Source: Streptococcus vestibularis (GTDB lineage Bacteria > Bacillota > Bacilli > Lactobacillales > Streptococcaceae). Taken from it: a stretch of 64,000 bases of DNA. The notes under the pieces were generated by a model. It was not told the origin of the DNA, searched no databases, and saw nothing but the letters and a program-made list of their open reading frames with translations. Positions 54,797 through 63,791 of this stretch are shown one piece after another; position 1 is the first letter of the stretch; the number at the start of each line of letters is the position of its first letter. A program made the translations under genes and the position numbers. Location: the NCBI GenBank assembly GCA_010604095.1, contig JAABLG010000001.1:62001-126000 (forward strand). Reading direction: 5' to 3'.

Positions 54797-56074
54797 TCAC
54801 TTTGATGAGTTTCTAAGTTTCTCTAGAATTGCTTGAGCAGTTTCCTGATTCATATGTTTGGCCTTGAGAAGCTCAGTTAAAACTTGAGGCATTTCTTCGG
54901 GACTAGCTCCGGCTAACAGGGCCAGAGATTTAGCTTGGAGTTTCATATGTCCTGCTTGGATTCCTGTTGAGGTCAATGCTTTCAGGGCAGCCAGATTTTG
55001 GGCCAGTCCAAGAGAGACGATGATACTGGCAAGGGTTCTGGCATCTGGGTGGTTCAACAAGTCATGGGCAATAGATACACTCGGATTAAGTCCAATAGAA
55101 CCACCACGGGTTGCAATAGGCATGGGTAGGGTTAATTCTCCCACCAGTTCCTTAGCCTCCTGATCATAGGTCCATGTAGACAGGCCACGGTAGCTACCAT
55201 CCTTGCTAGCATAGGCATGGCTTCCTGCCTCAACTGCTCGCCAATCATTTCCAGTTGCGATAACTAGGGCATCTATACCATTGAAAATTCCCTTATTATG
55301 GGTAGCTGCTCGATAAGGGTCCACCTGAGCCAGTTGGCTGGCCAGTTCCATCTTCTTGGCTAGGTCATGGGCTTCTTCCTTATTTCGACTGAGGAAGCGT
55401 GTGCTAAGACGGCAAGTCGCTGTCACAAGGCTTTCGGTAGCTAGATTTGAGAGAATGGCCATGAGGCTTTGACCTTGGGAGAGATTTTCCAATTCTGGTA
55501 CCAGCGCTTCCATCATGGTGTTGACCATATTGGCTCCCATGGCTTCTTGGGTATCAACGGCTAGATAGACAATGAGGAAGTCTCCCTTGATATCAGTCCA
55601 GAGCTTGCGTGGCCCTCCCCCACGTTTAACGATAGAAGGGTGGGCTTCTTTAGCAATCTCTATAAGCTCTTGACTAGCTGCATGAATTTTACTTGAAGCA
55701 GTGGCTTTATCGGGGACATCAAAGAGGGCGACTTGCCCAATCATCTGACGGTCATGAATCGTTGTTGTGAAACCGCCAGAGCGCTTAATGAGCTTATTGG
55801 CATAAGAAGCAGCAGCTACAACAGAAGGCTCCTCAGTAACCATGGGAACCTGATAGGTCACGCCATCGACCAACACATCTGGGCAAATGGCAAAGGGAAG
55901 TGTAAAGCGACCAATGACATTTTCAGCCATTTGATTGGCGGTTTCAAGAGAAAGTTGGTGATCATTATCCAGAAGATTTTGATTTTCCTGAGACAAAAGA
56001 GCATTATTTTTCAAATGCTCTTTGCGTTCTTGCGGTGTCTTCTTGGAAAAACCTGTCCAAGAGAGTTTAGTCAT
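54797..56074 (-). CDS. mvaA: Hydroxymethylglutaryl-CoA reductase, class II
   Basis: A 425-residue class II (bacterial) HMG-CoA reductase that makes mevalonate. Motifs: ENVIGRFTLPFAICPDVLVD (substrate-binding), VEEPSVVAAAS-like residues (VTEEPSVVAAASYA, catalytic Glu), IDALVIATGNDWRAVEAGSH, and the dinucleotide-binding VDTQEAMGANMVNTM region. It ends 2 nt after mvaS begins its partner role: mvaA starts 1 nt after the mvaS stop. Lacks a membrane anchor, as usual in class II. Confidence 0.95.
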   Translation of the reverse strand: MTKLSWTGFSKKTPQERKEHLKNNALLSQENQNLLDNDHQLSLETANQMAENVIGRFTLPFAICPDVLVDGVTYQVPMVTEEPSVVAAASYANKLIKRSGGFTTTIHDRQMIGQVALFDVPDKATASSKIHAASQELIEIAKEAHPSIVKRGGGPRKLWTDIKGDFLIVYLAVDTQEAMGANMVNTMMEALVPELENLSQGQSLMAILSNLATESLVTATCRLSTRFLSRNKEEAHDLAKKMELASQLAQVDPYRAATHNKGIFNGIDALVIATGNDWRAVEAGSHAYASKDGSYRGLSTWTYDQEAKELVGELTLPMPIATRGGSIGLNPSVSIAHDLLNHPDARTLASIIVSLGLAQNLAALKALTSTGIQAGHMKLQAKSLALLAGASPEEMPQVLTELLKAKHMNQETAQAILEKLRNSSK

Positions 56075-56075
56075 A

Positions 56076-57242
56076 TTAATTTCCTTTATAGATACGTTGG
56101 TGTTCAGAGATTTCAGTCAGTCGGAAAGGGCCAGTTTGATATTCAGCGAATTGGGTTGATCCGGTGTCATCTAACTGAGCTTCTTCATAGAAAAGTTTTT
56201 CATAGTCGGCAACACTTAACTTTTGACGTTTAGCAAAGGTATCCAGACGATTGGAATGAAGCATGTCCTTGTAGCCTTCAACCAGATATCCTGAGAAAAT
56301 TTCAGAGACAGCTCCAGAACCATAAGAGAAGAAGCCAATCTTGTCTCCAGATTTAAGGTCTTGCGACTGTTCGAGCAAGGAAAGAAGTCCAAGATAAAGT
56401 GACCCTGTATAGATATTCCCGATTTGACGACTATAGGTAATAGAAGCTTCGAAGTTACTTGTGAGACGCTCTTTATTCTCTGGGTTCAAATCTTTTGGAA
56501 TAATTTTATTAAGTCCCTTAAGAGCCAATTTGGGATAAGGAAGGTGAAGGCAGAAAGCTGCAAAATCAGCGAAATCTGCTTGATGACGTTCCTGATAAGC
56601 TGACCAAGTGGTTTTCAAACTGTCAAGGTACTGTTTGGTTGAATAAATGCCTTGAACATAAGGCGTTGAACTGTAGTTGGGACGCCAAAAGTCCATGACA
56701 TCACGAGTTTGTGCGACATTGTCATCAGCAAGCTCCAAGATACGAGGATCCTGACTGACTAGCATAGCTACAGCCCCAGCCCCCTGAGTAGACTCCCCAG
56801 AGGAACCTACACCATAACGAGCGATGTCACTAGCGATAACCAGAACCTTGCTATCTGGATGGGCTGCTACATGTAATTTAGCGTAGTTCAGTCCGGCAGT
56901 TGCAGCATAGCAGGCTTCCTTCATTTCAAAAGAACGGGCAAAAGGTTGAATATTGAGAAGACTGTGGACATAAACTGCAGCAGCCTTTGATTGGTCAATG
57001 GAAGACTCGGTCGCCACAATGACCATATCAATGGCTTTCTTGTCTTCGTCACTTAAAATGTCAGTGGCTGCATCAGAAGCAAGTGTCACGATATCTTCTG
57101 TAATCGGTGTAATGCTAGTTGCATCAAGCATCAACCCCTTGCTGAATTTTTCCGGCTCTGCCCCACGGGCAAGAGCTAGATCCGCCATGTTTAGAACATA
57201 TTGACTGGTCGCAAAACCAATCTTGTCAATTCCAATAGACAT
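56076..57242 (-). CDS. mvaS: Hydroxymethylglutaryl-CoA synthase
   Basis: A 388-residue thiolase-fold enzyme that condenses acetyl-CoA with acetoacetyl-CoA. MSIGIDKIGFATSQYVL is the canonical start and is preferred over an ATG 33 nt upstream. The catalytic Cys is in FEMKEACYAATAGLNYA, with the acidic residue in VIVATESSIDQSKAAAVYVH (Glu) and His in the FAAFCLHLPYPKLALKG block. It leads the mvaS-mvaA pair. Confidence 0.95.
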   Translation of the reverse strand: MSIGIDKIGFATSQYVLNMADLALARGAEPEKFSKGLMLDATSITPITEDIVTLASDAATDILSDEDKKAIDMVIVATESSIDQSKAAAVYVHSLLNIQPFARSFEMKEACYAATAGLNYAKLHVAAHPDSKVLVIASDIARYGVGSSGESTQGAGAVAMLVSQDPRILELADDNVAQTRDVMDFWRPNYSSTPYVQGIYSTKQYLDSLKTTWSAYQERHQADFADFAAFCLHLPYPKLALKGLNKIIPKDLNPENKERLTSNFEASITYSRQIGNIYTGSLYLGLLSLLEQSQDLKSGDKIGFFSYGSGAVSEIFSGYLVEGYKDMLHSNRLDTFAKRQKLSVADYEKLFYEEAQLDDTGSTQFAEYQTGPFRLTEISEHQRIYKGN

Positions 57243-57517
57243 ATGATGTTTCCTTTTTTCTTCATTGTAGAGCATCCAGAGGATACTAATCTATAGTGAT
57301 TTTACCATAAAAGAGCGCTTTCGCCTTGAAAAAACTTTGATAGTTAGTAATATCTTATTTTTTGATAAGGGCTAGAGGATTTTACAAGATTTTCCTTCGG
57401 GGAACATGACCCTTTTGTTTCTCATTTGAAGTAGAATAAGGTAAAATTGAAATGGCACTCTACTATTTTTTTAGCTATGTTAGAAAAGTAAAATTGTTGT
57501 TAGAGATTGAAATCATT
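57243..57517. other. Intergenic gap between mvaS and repeat copy 3
   Basis: It contains the mvaS promoter on the minus strand (an extended TGG-TAAAAT element near 57303-57311 on the opposite strand) with a GAAAGCGCTC half-cre-like sequence just upstream. No gene is visible. Confidence 0.4.
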
Positions 57518-57676
57518 GCGAACGTTAAGTGAGACTTTCCGCTGTGAGAGCAGTGTCTGTAAATAAAGTGTTTTGTTTACAGACACTCGGAATTTTTGAG
57601 ACCATAGGCTCAAAAATTAGTCTTGGAACTTCGAAGAAGTTTGTAGACTTCCGTAAACACTTAAGGAAAGTCTCAA
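57518..57676 (+). repeat. Long structured intergenic repeat, family R copy 3 (short form)
   Basis: GCGAACGTTAAGTGAGACTT leads into TCCGCTGTGAGA, then the hairpin AGTGTCTGTAAA/TTTACAGACACT, CTCGGAATTTTTGAG directly joined through a short loop to GGCTCAAAAATTAG, ACTTCGAAGAAGT, and CACTTAAGGAAAGTCTC. Lacks the AAACAGTT hairpin of the other copies. It ends 38 nt before thyA and reads in frame with it, which creates a false N-terminal extension. Confidence 0.65.
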
Positions 57677-57714
57677 AAAATACTTTGTTTTTAAATAGAA
57701 TAAAGAGGAAAATC

Positions 57715-58575
57715 ATGACAAAAGCAGATACTATTTTTAAAGAAAATATCACTAAAATCATGGAAGAAGGTGTTTGGTCGGAGCAAGCACGTCCCAAATA
57801 CAAGGATGGTACTACGGCCAATTCCAAATACATCACAGGTTCTTTTGCAGAATATGATTTAAGTAAGGGAGAGTTTCCAATTACGACTCTTCGTCCTATC
57901 GCTATCAAATCTGCCATCAAAGAAGTGTTCTGGATTTATCAAGACCAGACAAACAGCTTAGATGTCCTTGAAGATAAGTATAATGTCCACTATTGGAATG
58001 ATTGGGAAGTTGAAGACGTGCCTGCTAATAATGGGGACAAGCGTTCAATTGGTCAGCGTTATGGGGCGGTTGTTAAGAAACACGACATCATTAATCGTTT
58101 ACTAGCCCAGTTAGATGCCAATCCTTGGAATCGCCGTAATGTCATTTCTCTTTGGGATTATGAAGCCTTCGAGGAGACAGCGGGGCTTCAGCCTTGTGCC
58201 TTTCAGACCATGTTTGACGTTCGTCGTGTGGGTGAGGACATTTATTTGGATGCGACCTTGACGCAGCGCTCCAACGATATGTTGGTGGCTCATCACATTA
58301 ATGCCATGCAGTATGTGGCCCTTCAGATGATGATTGCCAAGCACTTTGGTTGGAAAGTTGGTAAGTTCTTTTATTTTGTCAATAACCTCCATATTTATGA
58401 CAATCAATTTGAGCAAGCCGAGGAACTTCTCAAGCGTCAACCGTCTGACTGCCAACCACGCTTGGTCCTTAATGTTCCTGATGGAACTAATTTTTTCGAT
58501 ATCAAACCAGAAGATTTTGAATTGGTGGACTATGATCCTGTTAAACCCCAACTCAAATTTGACTTAGCAATTTAA
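57715..58575 (+). CDS. thyA: Thymidylate synthase
   Basis: A 286-residue enzyme that methylates dUMP with methylene-tetrahydrofolate. Catalytic Cys161 is in [14 protein letters not shown], and [17 protein letters not shown] is the following dUMP-binding motif. ATG 57715 follows AAAGAGGAAAA; a longer in-frame ORF from 57529 runs through repeat copy 3 and is rejected. folA, which regenerates the folate, is next. Confidence 0.96.
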   Translation: MTKADTIFKENITKIMEEGVWSEQARPKYKDGTTANSKYITGSFAEYDLSKGEFPITTLRPIAIKSAIKEVFWIYQDQTNSLDVLEDKYNVHYWNDWEVEDVPANNGDKRSIGQRYGAVVKKHDIINRLLAQLDANPWNRRNVISLWDYEAFEETAGLQPCAFQTMFDVRRVGEDIYLDATLTQRSNDMLVAHHINAMQYVALQMMIAKHFGWKVGKFFYFVNNLHIYDNQFEQAEELLKRQPSDCQPRLVLNVPDGTNFFDIKPEDFELVDYDPVKPQLKFDLAI

Positions 58576-58600
58576 TAAATGCTTATGATTTAAGCCCATA

Positions 58601-58634
58601 AAGAGCTGGCAAAGTTTTTCCAAGCTCTTTTTCT
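58601..58634 (+). terminator. Terminator of thyA
   Basis: AAGAGCTGG ... CAAGCTCTT followed by TTTCTCTTTTTTT. Confidence 0.8.
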
Positions 58635-58682
58635 CTTTTTTTGTTAGAATGGATTGTAAACGTAAAAAGAAAAGGAAATACT

Positions 58683-59186
58683 GTGTCTAAACAACTCATT
58701 GCTATTTGGGCGGAAGCTCATAACCATGTTATTGGGAAGAATCACACCATGCCTTGGCACTTGCCTGCTGAACTGGCACATTTCAAAAAAACAACCATGG
58801 GTTCAGCTATTCTTATGGGGCGTGTGACCTTTGATGGCATGAATCGCCGTTGTCTACCAGGACGTGAAACCTTGATTTTGACACGAGACAAGGACTTTAG
58901 CTGTGAGGGTGTGAGAGTGGTGACTAGTGTTGAGGAAGCTCTAGCTTGGTTTGAACAGCAAGATAAGGACCTCTATATTGCTGGCGGTGCTGGTGTCTAC
59001 AAGGCTTTTGATGGTCACTATGATGCACTCGTTAAGACAACTATCGAGGCTGATTTAGAGGGAGACACGTATTTTCCACAACTAGATATGACGGCATTTA
59101 AAGAGGTATCACGACATCTAGTGGTTAAGGATGATAAAAATGCCTATGATTTTAGCGTAAGTCGCTATGAAAAAGAAGGAGACTAG
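58683..59186 (+). CDS. folA: Dihydrofolate reductase
   Basis: A 167-residue DHFR. Motifs: AIWAEAHNHVIGKNHTMPWHLPAELAHFK (residues 6-34: Trp and catalytic acid region), ILMGRVTFDGM and YIAGGAGVYKAF. The GTG start at 58683 follows AAAGGAAA; a longer in-frame form lacks a ribosome-binding site. It regenerates tetrahydrofolate used by ThyA next door. Confidence 0.95.
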   Translation: MSKQLIAIWAEAHNHVIGKNHTMPWHLPAELAHFKKTTMGSAILMGRVTFDGMNRRCLPGRETLILTRDKDFSCEGVRVVTSVEEALAWFEQQDKDLYIAGGAGVYKAFDGHYDALVKTTIEADLEGDTYFPQLDMTAFKEVSRHLVVKDDKNAYDFSVSRYEKEGD

Positions 59187-59190
59187 GTTC

Positions 59191-59361
59191 ATGCAACGTA
59201 GTGTTTTTGGATTATTTACTGCATTATTGGGAGTACTATGTGTATTGTCCGCCATCCCTGCCTTTCGTAAGAAACGTTATGGTTTAGCAGTTTTTCTCTT
59301 ATTAAATGCTTTTACTAACCTTGTCAATACTATTCACGCCTTCTATGGCACCCTATTTTAG
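59191..59361 (+). CDS. Small membrane protein between folA and clpX
   Basis: 56 residues. ATG 59191 follows AAGGAGA with 8-nt spacing; an ATG at 59167 inside folA is less likely. Two hydrophobic segments (about residues 5-22 and 29-46) around a basic loop (AFRKKRYG). The same folA-small ORF-clpX order is common in streptococci. Function unknown. Confidence 0.75.
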   Translation: MQRSVFGLFTALLGVLCVLSAIPAFRKKRYGLAVFLLLNAFTNLVNTIHAFYGTLF

Positions 59362-59378
59362 AAAAGAGTGAGGAATAA

Positions 59379-60605
59379 ATGGCTGGAAATCGTAATGAAG
59401 AAATGGTTTATTGTTCGTTTTGCGGCAAAAACCAAGAAGAAGTAAAGAAAATTATCGCCGGCAATGGCGTTTTCATCTGTAATGAATGTGTGGCCTTGTC
59501 ACAAGAAATTATTCGTGAAGAAATGGCAGAGGAAGTTTTGGCTGACTTGGCTGAAACACCAAAGCCAAAAGAACTTTTAGATATTTTGAACAACTATGTC
59601 GTAGGGCAAGATCGTGCTAAACGTGCCTTGGCAGTAGCTGTTTACAACCACTATAAACGTATCAATTTCACCGAAAGTCGTGAAGACAACGAAGTGGAAC
59701 TGCAAAAATCAAATATTCTTATGATTGGACCAACAGGTTCAGGGAAGACTTTCTTAGCTCAGACTTTGGCTCGTAGTTTGAATGTACCTTTTGCAATTGC
59801 TGATGCCACTTCATTGACAGAGGCAGGTTATGTGGGTGAGGATGTGGAAAATATCCTCCTCAAACTCATTCAAGCCGCAGATTTCAATATTGAACGTGCG
59901 GAACGTGGTATCATCTATGTCGATGAGATTGATAAAATTGCCAAAAAAGGTGAGAATGTTTCCATCACTCGTGACGTTTCAGGTGAAGGGGTTCAACAAG
60001 CCCTCTTGAAAATTATTGAAGGAACAGTGGCCAGTGTTCCCCCTCAAGGTGGTCGTAAACACCCTAACCAAGAGATGATTCAAATCGATACGAAGAATAT
60101 TCTCTTCATCGTGGGTGGTGCTTTTGATGGTATCGAAGATATCGTTAAGCAGCGTCTGGGTGAGAAAATCATTGGTTTTGGTCAAAATAATAAGGCAATT
60201 GATGATGATTCATCCTATATGCAAGAAATCGTCGCTGAAGATATCCAAAAATTCGGTCTTATCCCTGAGTTTATCGGACGTTTGCCAGTCCTCGCTGCCC
60301 TTGAACAGTTAACAGTTGATGACTTGGTTCGTATCTTGACAGAGCCAAGAAATGCCTTAGTTAAACAGTATCAAACTCTCTTGTCTTATGATGGTGTTGA
60401 ACTTGAGTTTGATCAGGAGGCACTTGGGGCTATTGCAAGCAAGGCAATCGAACGTAAGACAGGTGCTCGTGGACTTCGCTCTATCATTGAAGAAGTCATG
60501 ATGGATGTCATGTTTGAAATTCCGAGTCAGGAAGATGTCACAAAGGTTCGCATCACCAAAGAAGCTGTCGATGGCACTGCTTCACCGATTATGGAAACGG
60601 TGTAA
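59379..60605 (+). CDS. clpX: ATP-dependent Clp protease ATP-binding subunit ClpX
   Basis: A 408-residue AAA+ unfoldase. N-terminal zinc-binding domain with [11 protein letters not shown] and FICNECV (C4), Walker A GPTGSGKT, Walker [11 protein letters not shown], the pore loop [11 protein letters not shown]-type loop region, sensor and C-terminal D2 domain with [15 protein letters not shown]. It feeds substrates to ClpP. The gene order folA-ORF-clpX-ysxC is typical for streptococci. Confidence 0.98.
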   Translation: MAGNRNEEMVYCSFCGKNQEEVKKIIAGNGVFICNECVALSQEIIREEMAEEVLADLAETPKPKELLDILNNYVVGQDRAKRALAVAVYNHYKRINFTESREDNEVELQKSNILMIGPTGSGKTFLAQTLARSLNVPFAIADATSLTEAGYVGEDVENILLKLIQAADFNIERAERGIIYVDEIDKIAKKGENVSITRDVSGEGVQQALLKIIEGTVASVPPQGGRKHPNQEMIQIDTKNILFIVGGAFDGIEDIVKQRLGEKIIGFGQNNKAIDDDSSYMQEIVAEDIQKFGLIPEFIGRLPVLAALEQLTVDDLVRILTEPRNALVKQYQTLLSYDGVELEFDQEALGAIASKAIERKTGARGLRSIIEEVMMDVMFEIPSQEDVTKVRITKEAVDGTASPIMETV

Positions 60606-60615
60606 AGGGGGATGT

Positions 60616-61215
60616 ATGGCTGAAGAACAAGTCTTAAATACCCATAATGCCGAGATTCTTCTCAGTGCAGCAAATAAGAGCCATTACCCACAAGATGACC
60701 TACCTGAAGTTGCCCTTGCAGGACGTTCAAATGTTGGTAAATCAAGCTTTATCAACACACTTCTTGGTCGTAAAAACCTAGCACGTACTTCTGGAAAACC
60801 TGGAAAAACACAATTGCTTAATTTCTACAATATTGACGACAAGTTACGCTTTGTGGATGTTCCAGGCTACGGTTATGCCCGTGTTTCCAAAAAAGAACGT
60901 GCCAAATGGGGGAAAATGATTGAGGAATACCTCGTGACTCGAGACAATCTTCGTGTGGTGGTCAGCCTGGTTGACCTTCGACATGAACCAACCCAGGACG
61001 ATATCCAAATGTATGAATTTCTCAAGTATTATGAAATTCCAGTTATTGTCGTAGCGACTAAGGCTGACAAGATTCCTCGTGGAAAATGGAACAAGCACGA
61101 ATCCGTCATAAAGAAAAAACTTAATTTCGATAAAAATGACCATTTCATCGTCTTTTCATCTGTCACACGTGACGGTTATGATGAAGCATGGGATACGATT
61201 TTGTCAGAATTGTAA
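60616..61215 (+). CDS. ysxC: Ribosome biogenesis GTP-binding protein YsxC/EngB
   Basis: A 199-residue GTPase needed for 50S assembly. G1 [11 protein letters not shown]2 region [12 protein letters not shown]3 DVPGYG, G4 TKADKI. ATG 60616 follows AAAGGGGGATGT and lies 10 nt after clpX; an upstream in-frame ATG at 60505 lies inside clpX and is rejected. Confidence 0.96.
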   Translation: MAEEQVLNTHNAEILLSAANKSHYPQDDLPEVALAGRSNVGKSSFINTLLGRKNLARTSGKPGKTQLLNFYNIDDKLRFVDVPGYGYARVSKKERAKWGKMIEEYLVTRDNLRVVVSLVDLRHEPTQDDIQMYEFLKYYEIPVIVVATKADKIPRGKWNKHESVIKKKLNFDKNDHFIVFSSVTRDGYDEAWDTILSEL

Positions 61216-61220
61216 GAAGA

Positions 61221-61246
61221 GCTCGGAGAATTCCGAGTTTTTTTTG
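61221..61246 (+). terminator. Terminator of clpX-ysxC
   Basis: CTCGG-AGAATT-CCGAG followed by TTTTTTTT. Confidence 0.88.
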
Positions 61247-61285
61247 TGATAGTTTGTGTCTATCTCTTTGATAGTTTCCACCTAT
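61247..61285 (+). promoter_or_regulatory. Tandem MET-box-like sites before mmuP-mmuM
   Basis: TGATAGTTTGTGTCTAT (61247-61263) and TGATAGTTTCCACCTAT (61269-61285) share TGATAGTTT-N4-CTAT and start exactly 22 bp apart, two helical turns. They resemble the streptococcal MET-box (TATAGTTTNAAACTATA) recognised by MtaR/MetR-type LysR regulators. Confidence 0.55.
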
Positions 61286-61341
61286 TATCCAAGGAGATGA
61301 TATTGTGATAAGCTTGTTTTATTACATTTTTGGAGGAATTT

Positions 61342-62718
61342 ATGGAAAACCATAATTATGAAAATGAAGGTCAGTTCCAACGGAAGATGACTTCACGCCA
61401 CCTCTTTATGCTATCGTTGGGTGGTGTCATTGGTACTGGTCTCTTCTTGAGCTCAGGCTATACGATTGCACAAGCGGGTCCCCTCGGTGCTATCCTATCT
61501 TATCTTGTGGGAGCTATCGTTGTTTACTTGGTCATGCTTTCATTGGGGGAGTTAGCAGTAGCTATGCCAGTGACGGGGTCCTTCCACACCTATGCTACTA
61601 AGTTTATTAGTCCGGGAACCGGCTTTACAGTAGCCTGGCTTTATTGGATTTGTTGGACGGTTGCCTTGGGAACAGAATTTTTGGGTGCTGCTATGTTGAT
61701 GCAACGTTGGTTTCCATCAGTTCCGGCTTGGATTTTTGCAGCCTTCTTTGCCTTAGTGATTTTTGGTATTAATGCTTTGAGCGTGAGGTCTTTTGCGGAA
61801 GCGGAATCCTTCTTCTCGTCAATAAAAGTCATTGCTATCTTGGTCTTCATCATTCTCGGTCTTGGAGCAATGTTTGGTTTGGTGAGTTTTGATGGTCACC
61901 ATGAGGCTATTATGTTTAAGCATTTGACGGCTAATGGTCTCTTTCCAAATGGTGGTCTTGCCATTGTGTCAGTCATGTTGGCGGTTAATTATGCCTTTTC
62001 GGGAACAGAGTTAATCGGTATTGCAGCTGGTGAGACAGATAATCCTAAAGAGGCTGTTCCACGTGCTATTAAAACGACCATTGGACGCTTGGTTATCTTC
62101 TTTGTTTTGACCATTGTGGTCTTGGCTTCGCTTCTTCCCATGAAAGAAGCAGGGGTATCCTCAGCCCCTTTCGTTGATGTTTTTGACAAGATGGGGATTC
62201 CATTTGCGGCAGACATCATGAACTTTGTTATCCTGACAGCTATTCTTTCTGCTGGGAATTCGGGACTCTACGCTTCAAGCCGTATGCTTTGGTCTTTGGC
62301 CAATGAGGGAATGCTCAATAAAAAGCTAGTGAAAATTAATAAGCATGGTGTTCCAATGACAGCTCTTTTGATTTCCATGGCCGGAGCAGTTTTATCACTC
62401 TTTTCAAGTATCTATGCTGCAGATACGGTTTATCTAGCTTTGGTATCAATCGCTGGTTTTGCAGTTGTAGTTGTTTGGCTTTCTATTCCTATGGCACAGC
62501 TTAATTTCCGTAAACAGTGGAAGCTAGAACATTCTGAAGACGAACTGGACTATAAAACACCGTTTAATCCTGTCCTTCCTTATATCACAATCGTTCTATT
62601 GGCTATTTCTGTGCTTGGGATTGCTTGGGATAGTTCACAACGTGCGGGGCTCTACTTTGGTATTCCCTTCATGATTTTCTGTTACCTTTATCACTACCTT
62701 CGCTTTAAAAAATGGTAA
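61342..62718 (+). CDS. mmuP: Amino acid permease, probable S-methylmethionine permease
   Basis: A 458-residue APC-family (AAT subfamily) permease with about 12 helices. The first helix carries the classic [16 protein letters not shown], and [20 protein letters not shown] follows later. ATG 61342 follows TTGGAGGAATTT. The link to S-methylmethionine comes from the coupled mmuM gene downstream, whose start codon lies 11 nt after the stop. Methionine-type control is suggested by the upstream repeats. Confidence 0.85.
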   Translation: MENHNYENEGQFQRKMTSRHLFMLSLGGVIGTGLFLSSGYTIAQAGPLGAILSYLVGAIVVYLVMLSLGELAVAMPVTGSFHTYATKFISPGTGFTVAWLYWICWTVALGTEFLGAAMLMQRWFPSVPAWIFAAFFALVIFGINALSVRSFAEAESFFSSIKVIAILVFIILGLGAMFGLVSFDGHHEAIMFKHLTANGLFPNGGLAIVSVMLAVNYAFSGTELIGIAAGETDNPKEAVPRAIKTTIGRLVIFFVLTIVVLASLLPMKEAGVSSAPFVDVFDKMGIPFAADIMNFVILTAILSAGNSGLYASSRMLWSLANEGMLNKKLVKINKHGVPMTALLISMAGAVLSLFSSIYAADTVYLALVSIAGFAVVVVWLSIPMAQLNFRKQWKLEHSEDELDYKTPFNPVLPYITIVLLAISVLGIAWDSSQRAGLYFGIPFMIFCYLYHYLRFKKW

Positions 62719-62729
62719 GGAGGTCTTTT

Positions 62730-63680
62730 ATGGCTATATTTAAAGATTATTTGGAAAATAAATCCCCCCTCATTCTTCATGGTGCACTAGGAACAGAGAT
62801 GGAGAGCTTGGGTTATGATATTTCAGGCAAGCTCTGGTCAGCCAAGTACCTTCTTGAAAAGCCAGAAGTTATTCAAGAAATTCACGAAACCTATATAGCT
62901 GCTGGGGCTGACTTGATTACCACATCATCTTATCAAGCGACCTTACCGGGCTTGATGGAGGCAGGGCTTACTGAAAGAGAAGCGGAGCAGGTTATTGCCC
63001 TAACGGTCCAGTTGGCAAAGGCTGCACGAGATAAGATATGGGCAACCTTGGATGAGACTGAGAAAGCCAAACGCCCCTATCCTTTGATTTCTGGAGATGT
63101 TGGTCCTTACGCAGCCTATTTGGCCAATGGTTCTGAGTATACTGGAGATTATGGTCAGGTTACCGTTGAAACACTTAAGGATTTTCATCGCCCTCGAATT
63201 CATGTTCTCCTAGATCAGGGTGTCGATTTGTTGGCTTTGGAAACCATTCCTAATCATCTGGAAGCACAAGCCTTGGTTGAGCTTTTGGCTGAAGAATTTC
63301 CTGAGGTAGAAGCTTATATCAGTTTTACCATTCAAGTTCCAGATGCCATCAGCGATGGGACTTCTCTAGATGAAATTGCCAAGCTTATTTCTCATTCTGA
63401 TCAAATCTTGGCAGTGGGAATCAATTGCAGTTCGCCGATTCTTTATGAACAAGCTCTACCTGTTCTCAAGAAGGCAGACAAGGCCCTTATTACTTACCCT
63501 AATTCGGGTGAAGTTTATGATGGTGACAGTCAAACTTGGAAACCTAAAGACAAGGATGCCCTCACCCTGCTCGAACATAGTAAAGATTGGCATGCTCATT
63601 TTGGGGTTCAGATTTTAGGGGGGTGCTGTCGTACACGTCCAAATGACATCAAGGCCTTATATCAAGAATTTAGAACCTAG
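62730..63680 (+). CDS. mmuM: Homocysteine S-methyltransferase
   Basis: A 316-residue zinc methyltransferase that uses S-methylmethionine to methylate homocysteine, making two methionines. N-terminal GALGTEMESLGYD, TSSYQATLPG, the zinc ligands Cys in GINCSSP and the pair in LGGCCRTRP. ATG 62730 follows AAGGAGGTC; an in-frame ATG at 62712 overlaps mmuP. The pair mmuP-mmuM forms an operon. Confidence 0.94.
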   Translation: MAIFKDYLENKSPLILHGALGTEMESLGYDISGKLWSAKYLLEKPEVIQEIHETYIAAGADLITTSSYQATLPGLMEAGLTEREAEQVIALTVQLAKAARDKIWATLDETEKAKRPYPLISGDVGPYAAYLANGSEYTGDYGQVTVETLKDFHRPRIHVLLDQGVDLLALETIPNHLEAQALVELLAEEFPEVEAYISFTIQVPDAISDGTSLDEIAKLISHSDQILAVGINCSSPILYEQALPVLKKADKALITYPNSGEVYDGDSQTWKPKDKDALTLLEHSKDWHAHFGVQILGGCCRTRPNDIKALYQEFRT

Positions 63681-63700
63681 TCAAATTTCTAATTATTTGT

Positions 63701-63775
63701 TATAATATGTGATTGTAAGGCCAAACGGCCTACATACTATCTGTAAAAATAAATCCAGCGTTAAGCTGGTTTTTA
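63701..63775 (+). promoter_or_regulatory. Promoter, hairpin and terminator before the last gene
   Basis: TATAAT (63701-63706), then a hairpin GTAAGGCC-AAAC-GGCCTAC (63715-63733), then a terminator AATCCAGC-GTTAA-GCTGGTTTTT (63752-63775). The terminator lies between promoter and gene, so this is either an attenuator or a short RNA. No ORF lies between. Confidence 0.5.
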
Positions 63776-63791
63776 AAATGAAGAGGAAAAT

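Noticed and set aside
57529-57714. N-terminal extension of thyA from an upstream in-frame start
   Set aside because: The extension is entirely repeat copy 3; the start at 57715 has a good ribosome-binding site and gives the normal ThyA N-terminus.
60505-60615. Longer ysxC starting inside clpX
   Set aside because: The extra 37 residues are out-of-frame clpX sequence; the ATG at 60616 follows AAAGGGGG and matches the family.
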